A stretch of 5,127 nt of DNA from Desulfobacterales bacterium (lineage in GTDB: Bacteria > Desulfobacterota > Desulfobacteria > Desulfobacterales > Desulfosalsimonadaceae): contig SLIE01000140.1 of NCBI GenBank assembly GCA_007135795.1, forward strand, positions 1 through 5,127. The letters run 5' to 3'. Below are positions 1 to 5,127 of the stretch, piece after piece. Each line of letters opens with the position of its first letter. Position 1 is the stretch's first letter. Made by a program: the position numbers and the translations under genes. The notes beneath the pieces were generated by a model that did not search any database, was not told the DNA's origin, and was given only the letters and a program-made list of their open reading frames with translations.

Positions 1-1451
1 AGCGGGTCTACACCGATTTCAATCAGTGCGGGAGCACCCAGGGTGGCCATGATAATATAGGCGGCCGTGGTCGGAAGCCCCATCCCAAGGATAATCGAAC
101 CAAACATACTGAATATAAGGGCCAGGATCAATATGCCGCCGGATAGCGATATCACGAGCGTGGAAAGCTGCAACCCTATTCCCGTGAGCGTTATGACACC
201 AATGACAAGCCCCGCACACGCACAGGCGGTAACTACGGTAAGGGAATTTTTTGCACCGAGTTCAAGCGCTTCGATGATATCCCTCAGCCCCATCCTCGAA
301 TGTGCCTTGATCCAGGAGAGCGCCATGGTCGAGAGGATAACCCAGAAAGCGGTTCTTGTCGGGGTCACCCGGGTAACGGCCAGGAGATAGACCAAGAGGA
401 TCAATGGAATCAGATAATAGAAACCGGCCTTGAATATCTTTTTTAAATCCGGAATTTCATCCTTGGTCAGGATCCTTAACTTGAGACGCTCCGCCTCAAA
501 ATGGACGCTGGCGCCGATTGAAAGGAAAAACAGGAACGCCGGTATGGTGGCCGCGGCAACCACAAGGACATATTGCATGCCTAAAAATTCAGCGATGATG
601 AAAGCCGATGCCCCCATGATTGGTGGCATAAATTGCCCTCCTGAAGAGGCGGAAGCTTCCACGGCTCCAGCAAAATGCGGCTTGTATCCGACCTTTTTCA
701 TCAAACTAATGGTAAACGGTCCTGTTGTTGCTACGTTTGCCACGGCACTGCCGGAAATGCTTCCCATGAGACCACTGGCGACCACAGCCGTTTTTGCGGG
801 CCCCCCCCGGGTCCTCCCCGTGAGAGCGAATGACATGTCGATAAAAAACTGACCTGCCCCCGACTTTTGCAAAAAAGCACCGAAAAGAATAAAAACAAAG
901 ACGTATGTCGCTGAAACCCCGAGCGGCGTACCGAATATCCCTTCGAGGGTCAGAAACTGCTGGGTAAAAAGCCTTTGCATGTCATATCCCCGATGGGTCA
1001 GGATTCCGGGTAATGCATCGCCCCAAAGGGCGTAGGCCAAAAAAACAATCGCTATAATAGGGAGCGCCTTGCCACACACCCGCCGGGTGGCTTCCAGAAC
1101 CAGCAAAGTCAATATACCGCCCCTGATGGCATCCCTCCAGCCCCACATACCGGCCCTTGCGATAATATCGTCCATGTAAAGGGGTATATACAAGAGCACG
1201 GTGACGGATAAAATGACCAGTATGTAATCAATTATTTTTAAAAACTTAAGATTTTCCTTTTTCGTAAGGGGGAAAAACAGGAAAACCAGAATGAGTGCGA
1301 ACAGCAAGTGATAATCACGCTGCAACCACGGGGTAAGCTGCCTTATACCTGCGGTATACATATGGAAAAGGGACATGGAAACTGCAACGATCGTAATGAC
1401 CCATTTTTCTTTATTTTCGAGCCAGTAAAAAAGGTTGTTAACCGCTTTCAT
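1..1451 (-). CDS. TRAP transporter permease, fused 4TM/12TM (TAXI-associated DctQM type), C-terminus beyond window
   Basis: This is the inner-membrane permease of a TAXI-type TRAP transporter. It moves the substrate delivered by the binding protein into the cytoplasm, using an ion gradient rather than ATP. I translated 483 codons from ATG at 1451 to the window edge without a stop; fused members are usually somewhat over 600 residues, so the last quarter is missing. Residues 1 to about 125 hold the DctQ-like small-subunit region, with hydrophobic stretches near 17-34, 46-62 and 74-91. The DctM-like large subunit follows. Its family motifs are clear: GRTRGGPAK (212-220), the SGSAVANVATTG signature (233-244), ASSGGQFMPP (268-277) and GMGLPTTAAY (456-465). 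The start is well supported by AAAGGGGAG five bases upstream. The gene lies 30 bases after the DUF1850 stop, in one operon with the SBP. A run of eight G codes for part of the RGG motif and keeps the frame. The substrate cannot be read from the sequence. Confidence 0.95.
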   Translation of the reverse strand, partial: MKAVNNLFYWLENKEKWVITIVAVSMSLFHMYTAGIRQLTPWLQRDYHLLFALILVFLFFPLTKKENLKFLKIIDYILVILSVTVLLYIPLYMDDIIARAGMWGWRDAIRGGILTLLVLEATRRVCGKALPIIAIVFLAYALWGDALPGILTHRGYDMQRLFTQQFLTLEGIFGTPLGVSATYVFVFILFGAFLQKSGAGQFFIDMSFALTGRTRGGPAKTAVVASGLMGSISGSAVANVATTGPFTISLMKKVGYKPHFAGAVEASASSGGQFMPPIMGASAFIIAEFLGMQYVLVVAAATIPAFLFFLSIGASVHFEAERLKLRILTKDEIPDLKKIFKAGFYYLIPLILLVYLLAVTRVTPTRTAFWVILSTMALSWIKAHSRMGLRDIIEALELGAKNSLTVVTACACAGLVIGVITLTGIGLQLSTLVISLSGGILILALIFSMFGSIILGMGLPTTAAYIIMATLGAPALIEIGVDP

Positions 1452-1456
1452 TGGGA

Positions 1457-1465
1457 CTCCCCTTT
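1457..1465 (-). promoter_or_regulatory. Ribosome binding site of the TRAP permease
   Basis: On the minus strand the sequence AAAGGGGAG lies five bases before the ATG at 1451. It is a good Shine-Dalgarno match at normal spacing. It fixes the permease start and shows that the permease is initiated independently rather than only by coupling to DUF1850. Confidence 0.8.
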
Positions 1466-1481
1466 GTAGATATTGCTTCTA

Positions 1482-2033
1482 CTAACTGAAATAGATATAA
1501 ACCAGCTCTCCGTTTTCAAAACGATCTAAAAGCCTAATTCGCCTTTCAGTTCCTTGATCAGAAGTCCGGTCATAATCAATGTGAACGGAAGGGTTGGCAA
1601 TACTGCCGATTCTCAAGGGCAGTCGGTCCAGAACCAGATTTATGTTTCTGACCACCTGTCGGCCATCAACCCATGCAAGTTCCCCCATTTGGTCCCCCAG
1701 ACCAGCGCCGAACGTTGAATTTTCAAACATTTCAAGTATCAATCGTCCTTCTTCGGTTATGCGATAATGCTCCACAACCGGGACGCGATCCACGGAATGC
1801 GTATACGAAATGACAAACGTGCCGTGTTTTTCCATGGGGAAAACGACTTTTTTCCCATGATCGGTTGCAGAAACGATCATCAACACGTCTTTTTGTCCAA
1901 AGGCCTGCAAGGATGGCAACAGCCAGAAATATGCTGCTGCAGTTATTGAAAGTGCTGCAAGAAAAAGAGCCGGGAGGAAAAATAAGGCGACTTTTCGCTC
2001 CCGCCCCTTCTTTTTTGTTATCGAAGACACCAT
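1482..2033 (-). CDS. DUF1850 domain-containing protein, TAXI-TRAP accessory
   Basis: This is a 183-residue protein of the DUF1850 family, which is known mainly as a small gene next to TAXI-type TRAP transporters; its molecular role is not established. The basic N-terminus (KKKGRERK, 7-14) is followed by one hydrophobic segment at about 15-39, giving a probable signal anchor with the rest outside the membrane. The family core is visible: YTHSVDRVPVVEHY (77-90), with the conserved His-Ser pair at 79-80 and Glu88, then FGAGLG (108-113). The start ATG shares one base with the TAXI stop codon (TAATG). Only a weak AGG about 11 bases upstream could serve as a ribosome binding site, so translation is probably coupled to the TAXI gene. 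The gene ends in two consecutive TAG codons and is followed 30 bases later by the permease. A role in assembly or in SBP-permease contact is a guess from context only. Confidence 0.9.
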   Translation of the reverse strand: MVSSITKKKGRERKVALFFLPALFLAALSITAAAYFWLLPSLQAFGQKDVLMIVSATDHGKKVVFPMEKHGTFVISYTHSVDRVPVVEHYRITEEGRLILEMFENSTFGAGLGDQMGELAWVDGRQVVRNINLVLDRLPLRIGSIANPSVHIDYDRTSDQGTERRIRLLDRFENGELVYIYFS

Positions 2034-3043
2034 TAACGGCGTAACCTGTCAGGCACTTCTACGCCGATCTCCTCGAAGTACCGGATCGTTCCCGGATGAA
2101 GCGGAACGGATGAGCTTCCCACGGTATATTCCGGTGTTGTCCAATTGGCCAAATGATGCACGTTGATCAACCGCTGGCGGTTCTCAAATATCGCCTTTAC
2201 CACCTTGTACACGTCTTCTTCCGATGCATCGGCGTGAACAATCGCGGTATTTGCAACTGAAAGCGACAATACGTCCTCTTCTATCCCTTCATAGAACCCG
2301 GCCTTGATGACAAACGGGCTGTAGAACGGGTGGTCACTGGCGACCTTTTCCACTTCATTTTCGGTAAACGGTATTATCTTAATTTTGTGCGTTGCCGTCA
2401 GATCCATTATTGATGATGTCGGGGCACCAACGCTCCAAACACCCACATCGATATTATTATCTCTTAAGGCATTGGTATTTTCTGAAAATGACAGCCTTTC
2501 GACCCTGATATCATCATAAGATATCCCCAATGAATTAAATACCAGGTTGGTCTTGTACTCGGTCCCACTGCCGGGCGCCCCGACTGAAATCCGCCTCCCC
2601 TTCAAGTCCCCGATGCTATTAACGGGAGACCGATCGAATGTAACCAGATGGTAAACATTGGGATACATTTGGAACATGGTGCGAATATCTTGAGGATCTC
2701 CCTCAAACTGACCCTCTCCAAAATGCGCCTGATGCGCAACATCTCCCATGACAAGGCCTATCTCCCCATCATGGCGGTTAACAAGCCGTACATTTTCCAC
2801 GGAAGCACCTGTCACTTCGGCTGCAGCCCGCATCCCGTCCACTTGGCCTGAAATGATATCCGCCATGGTCCCACCGTAAGGATAGTAGACACCCCCTGTA
2901 CCGCCGGTTGCAATCGACATCGGCTGCTTCCAGATCGATGTTTCCGCATCTCCCGACTTATCGCCACACCCGTGCACAAACATTCCCAAACTCACCAGCA
3001 GACATGGGAAAAGCAATCTTTTAAACCACGTTCTTTTCATCAT
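2033..3043 (-). CDS. TAXI family TRAP transporter solute-binding subunit (probable lipoprotein)
   Basis: This is the extracytoplasmic binding protein of the TRAP system, which captures the substrate and hands it to the permease. Numbering from ATG 3043 gives 336 residues. The N-terminus is MMKRTWFKR, then a hydrophobic stretch, then VHGC with Cys26: a type II signal peptide, although His at -2 is unusual. Family marks follow: GGTGGVYYP (47-55), VTGASVENVRL (77-87), DLKGRRISVGAPGSGTE (146-162) and the C-terminal LHPGTIRYFEEIGV (315-328). The frame is open up to ATG 3073, but that start would put AAGGAGG inside the gene and add ten polar residues before the signal peptide. AAGGAGG lies 5 bases before ATG 3043 and 8 before ATG 3040, so one of these is the start. 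The stop overlaps the DUF1850 start by one base. TAXI proteins studied elsewhere bind glutamate or other carboxylates; the ligand here is unknown. Confidence 0.95.
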   Translation of the reverse strand: MMKRTWFKRLLFPCLLVSLGMFVHGCGDKSGDAETSIWKQPMSIATGGTGGVYYPYGGTMADIISGQVDGMRAAAEVTGASVENVRLVNRHDGEIGLVMGDVAHQAHFGEGQFEGDPQDIRTMFQMYPNVYHLVTFDRSPVNSIGDLKGRRISVGAPGSGTEYKTNLVFNSLGISYDDIRVERLSFSENTNALRDNNIDVGVWSVGAPTSSIMDLTATHKIKIIPFTENEVEKVASDHPFYSPFVIKAGFYEGIEEDVLSLSVANTAIVHADASEEDVYKVVKAIFENRQRLINVHHLANWTTPEYTVGSSSVPLHPGTIRYFEEIGVEVPDRLRR

Positions 3044-3048
3044 TCCGT

Positions 3049-3055
3049 CCTCCTT
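3049..3055 (-). promoter_or_regulatory. Ribosome binding site of the TAXI gene, decides the start
   Basis: The minus strand reads AAGGAGG, a near-perfect Shine-Dalgarno sequence, followed by ACGGA and two adjacent ATG codons (3043 and 3040). It rules against the longer reading from ATG 3073, which would place this site inside the coding sequence. Confidence 0.85.
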
Positions 3056-3220
3056 GTTTGTAGTTTTCAGCATTGCTACGATAGTGTTGGCAAGCCAGTT
3101 GAATACAAAACATACCGTGAAGTGCTACAGCAATCGCTATGAATAAACATTCACATGCCAACCTGTTTAATCTTTTTAAAGTGAAGATCAATTCAATAAA
3201 TTTTGACTGTTTTTACCTGC
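3056..3220 (-). promoter_or_regulatory. Intergenic region between the acyl-CoA synthetase and the TAXI-TRAP operon
   Basis: This AT-rich stretch without a gene is the only sizeable gap in the window and the natural place for the promoter of the TRAP operon. I see no strong terminator (GC stem plus T run) for the synthetase, so read-through from upstream is possible. No hexamer pair fits the sigma-70 consensus well; TTGATC near 3187 on the minus strand followed by an A/T-rich stretch is only a weak candidate. The region holds the ARG-box-like palindrome at 3138-3155 and a 7-base inverted repeat (GTTGGCA at 3086-3092 and TGCCAAC at 3156-3162). Confidence 0.5.
3138..3155. promoter_or_regulatory. 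ARG-box-like palindrome (possible ArgR operator)
   Basis: The plus strand reads TATGAATAAACATTCACA. The core is TGAAT-AAAC-ATTCA, a perfect 5-base inverted repeat with a 4-base spacer. It fits the enterobacterial ARG box consensus WNTGAATWWWWATTCANW at every defined position except the last base of the spacer. Its centre lies about 100 bases upstream of the TAXI start, where an operator would be expected. ARG boxes often come in pairs three bases apart; the neighbouring sequence shows only a poor second half-match (TGAAG at 3118-3122). The match is seen directly; ArgR binding is inferred. Confidence 0.4.
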
Positions 3221-5098
3221 TCAGCGCTTCACAATCAGGGCATCGAGCACCTTGACCCCTTGCTGATTCGGCAAAACCACCAGCGGATTCAAATCCAGCT
3301 GGTCAATATACGATTCACATTCATGTGCCATATGGCTTATTTTCACGAGGGCATCGACCAGGGCATAGACATCACGCGGCCTCTCTCCCCTTATGCCCGT
3401 CAAAACCTTGTAACTCCTGACTTCCTGGATCATATCCTGGGCTTCCTTGTAGGTGAGGGGTGCGAACCTGAACGCAACATCCTTCAACACTTCAACGTAT
3501 ATCCCCCCCAGGCCAAACATGATCATCGGACCAAATTTCGGTTCATTCTTTATTCCAATGATTGTTTCCGTACCGCCCTGGACCATTTCCTGAACCATGA
3601 TGCCATTGATATTGCCGTCAAGGTTTTGATCCCGTAATGTTTTCATGATCGCGTCATAGGCGACACTTACCTCGAAACGGTTTTTTAAATTCAGCCGCAG
3701 CCCCCCCACATCGCTTTTATGGGAAATATCGACCGAATCCACCTTCAAAACAACCGGGTATCCTATTTCGTCGGCAAGCTCCGCGGCTTCTGCCGAAGAA
3801 ACGGCAAGTTCGCACCGGTTAACAGGAATACCGAAGTGTGACAGTATCTTTTTACTGTGATATTCACTTATGATTTTTCCATCTTCACCCTGTGCTGTTT
3901 TTTCCGTTTTAAACAGGGCATCGATCAAGAAACGCTCGGTCCGTTCTCTGGAAGGTGTCAACTCACCTACATCCGTGCACAGTTTGTTATAAAATGACCT
4001 GTATTTCATAACCTTCCCCAAGGCGCCAATCCCTTCGACAGGGGATTTATACCAAGGCACACCTCCATTTTCGAGAACGTCAAAATTGTCCATCATCAAC
4101 CTGTTCCCTGCGGGCCATGTCACAACAAGCGGCTTTTCGGCTCTCTTGTGGGCCTTTACGATTTCTTCGGCCATTATTTTACCTGATTCGCCGTATATCA
4201 TACTGATAACGATGATAATCGCATCAATATCCGAATTTTCGATCAACGCCCGTAAAACTTTTGTGAACCCCCCGGCCTCGTTAATCACCTGGGCGGTTAT
4301 ATCAACCGGGTTTACCGTCGAGCCATAGGCAGGAATAACCTCGCTCAGGAGAGTCTGGGTTTCAGCATCCAGCTCGGGAATCGAGAGACCGAGCCGGATA
4401 GCTTCATCGGCAAGGAGGATGCCCGCACCGCCAGAAGTCGTGATAACGCCTAAATTCATTCCGTTCGGCAGTGCATTCAGTCTTTCCACCAGCCGGGCAA
4501 CCTGAATCATTTCGATGACATCGTTGACCCGGATAATTCCTTTTTGCCGGAAAAGCGCTTCATAGGAAGTGTCATGGCTGACCATGGAAGCCGTGTGAGA
4601 GGCGGCTGCTTTCCGGCCGATATCGGAAGTTCCGACCTTGAGGCAGACAATGGGCTTTCCTTTTTGCAACGCCCTTTCCGCAAGATCCCTGAAACGCCTG
4701 CCATCCTTGACTTCCTCAATGTAGGCCAATATTATTTTCGTTTGATCATCATCGATAAAGTATTCAATAAAATCCAACGAATTCAGATCGACTTCATTCC
4801 CCGTGCTGATAATATTGCTGAAGCCGACCCCCTCCTCCTGCGCCAGGTTAAAAATGGAATACCCCAATGCTCCGCTTTGCGTCACAAAACCAACGGACCC
4901 TTTTTTCAAGGGCCGTATTTCCAAAGAGGCACTGAACGTGCAGGTATTATTGCTTTCGAGGTTGATAAATCCCTGGCAGTTTGGACCAAGGATTCTCATA
5001 CTTGAATTTCTTGCCATTTCTTCCGACAGGGAGTTTGCCGGCAGCGCGATTTTTGAACCGGAAGCAGACGGACCTTTTAAAATAACTGTTGAACCCAC
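3221..5098 (-). CDS. Acyl-CoA synthetase, NDP-forming (acetate--CoA ligase ADP-forming family), N-terminally truncated
   Basis: This cytoplasmic enzyme family interconverts an acyl-CoA plus ADP and phosphate with the free acid, CoA and ATP through phosphohistidine intermediates. The 625 residues from GTG 5098 cover, in order: the end of the CoA-binding domain with RILGPNCQGF (35-44); the succinyl-CoA-ligase-like domain with GFVTQSGALGYS (70-81) and ISTGNEVDLN (97-106); the phosphohistidine loop with SHT (His168); a second ligase-like domain with TTSGGAGILLADE (220-232) and NPVDIT (263-268); and a C-terminal ATP-grasp domain from about 408 with HKSDVGGL (His460), GGIYVEVLKD (531-540) and DLNPL (602-606). 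Full-length members have about 700 residues, so about 95 are missing at the front. An in-frame TAG at 5105-5107 closes the frame, and GTG 5098 has no ribosome binding site. The gene may be a pseudogene, be split, or carry a sequence error. The stop is TGA at 3221-3223; the TRAP operon follows about 175 bases later. The acid substrate is unknown. Confidence 0.9.
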   Translation of the reverse strand: MGSTVILKGPSASGSKIALPANSLSEEMARNSSMRILGPNCQGFINLESNNTCTFSASLEIRPLKKGSVGFVTQSGALGYSIFNLAQEEGVGFSNIISTGNEVDLNSLDFIEYFIDDDQTKIILAYIEEVKDGRRFRDLAERALQKGKPIVCLKVGTSDIGRKAAASHTASMVSHDTSYEALFRQKGIIRVNDVIEMIQVARLVERLNALPNGMNLGVITTSGGAGILLADEAIRLGLSIPELDAETQTLLSEVIPAYGSTVNPVDITAQVINEAGGFTKVLRALIENSDIDAIIIVISMIYGESGKIMAEEIVKAHKRAEKPLVVTWPAGNRLMMDNFDVLENGGVPWYKSPVEGIGALGKVMKYRSFYNKLCTDVGELTPSRERTERFLIDALFKTEKTAQGEDGKIISEYHSKKILSHFGIPVNRCELAVSSAEAAELADEIGYPVVLKVDSVDISHKSDVGGLRLNLKNRFEVSVAYDAIMKTLRDQNLDGNINGIMVQEMVQGGTETIIGIKNEPKFGPMIMFGLGGIYVEVLKDVAFRFAPLTYKEAQDMIQEVRSYKVLTGIRGERPRDVYALVDALVKISHMAHECESYIDQLDLNPLVVLPNQQGVKVLDALIVKR

Positions 5099-5127
5099 AA
5101 AAGACTATCCGGGCAGAGTTGTTGATA
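5099..5127 (-). other. Upstream edge of the synthetase gene with an in-frame stop
   Basis: In the synthetase frame this edge reads S-T-T-L-P-G-stop-S-F directly before GTG 5098, with TAG at 5105-5107. The missing first part of the CoA-binding domain, including its glycine-rich nucleotide loop, would have to lie further upstream outside the window. The other two minus frames give no recognisable continuation of the family. No Shine-Dalgarno sequence precedes the GTG. Confidence 0.6.

Noticed and set aside
430..852. Plus-strand open frame of 140 codons
   Set aside because: It lies entirely opposite the TRAP permease, whose conserved motifs are read on the minus strand here. Its translation shows no recognisable family.
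1..1451. Permease as a pseudogene, because no long closed minus-strand frame appears here
   Set aside because: Manual translation from 1451 to the edge has no stop and keeps all motifs in frame. The frame only lacks a stop because it leaves the window.
3145..3161. Sigma-54 promoter (TTGGCAT on the minus strand)
   Set aside because: The -24-like element is fair, but the -12 position reads TGTTT instead of TTGC with the required spacing.
3170..3220. Rho-independent terminator after the synthetase
   Set aside because: Only short A/T stems such as CTTT-AA-AAAG are present. There is no GC-rich stem followed by a T run.
3203..3637. Plus-strand open frame of 144 codons
   Set aside because: It is antisense to the ATP-grasp domain of the synthetase and looks like a shadow frame.
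4544..5005. Plus-strand open frame of 153 codons
   Set aside because: It is antisense to the synthetase, which has clear catalytic motifs in this stretch. I saw no ribosome binding site or known domain for it.
5105..5107. TAG read through as pyrrolysine
   Set aside because: Pyrrolysine is known mainly from methylamine methyltransferases. TAG acts as a normal, doubled stop at the end of the DUF1850 gene (1479-1484), so recoding here has no support.

Overview
The window reads as an ordinary catabolic and transport locus from a Gram-negative bacterium. All genes are on the minus strand, so transcription runs from high to low coordinates. In that order they are: a large NDP-forming acyl-CoA synthetase (acetate--CoA ligase, ADP-forming, type) at 5098-3221; a non-coding gap of about 175 bases; a TAXI-family TRAP substrate-binding lipoprotein (3043-2033); a small membrane-anchored DUF1850 protein (2033-1482); and a fused 4TM/12TM TRAP permease that starts at 1451 and runs off the left edge of the window. 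The ADP-forming synthetase beside a TAXI-TRAP cluster, the mixed codon usage and the middling base composition would suit an anaerobic or metabolically versatile proteobacterium or desulfobacterial lineage. This assignment is an inference and is weak, because no taxonomic marker is present.

The three transporter genes form a tight operon. The TAXI stop codon overlaps the DUF1850 start codon (TAATG). The permease start lies 30 bases after the DUF1850 stop and has its own strong ribosome binding site. SBP, DUF1850 and fused permease in this order is a known arrangement for TAXI-TRAP systems. The SBP would bind a small organic anion or amino acid outside the inner membrane, and the permease would import it using an ion gradient. 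The synthetase upstream could convert an imported carboxylate, or one made from it, to its CoA thioester, or run in reverse and make ATP from an acyl-CoA.

Two points deserve attention. First, the synthetase reading frame is closed by an in-frame TAG two codons upstream of its only plausible early start (a GTG with no ribosome binding site). The homology should continue for roughly another 95 residues, through the nucleotide-fold part of the CoA-binding domain, so the gene is N-terminally truncated, broken, or affected by a sequence error. Second, the gap in front of the TAXI gene holds a 14-base palindrome, TGAAT-N4-ATTCA, that closely matches the ARG box bound by the arginine repressor ArgR. 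This is the only regulatory lead on what the transporter carries.

I see no RNA genes, mobile elements, CRISPR arrays, phage genes or defence genes, and I do not think the window holds an undescribed system.
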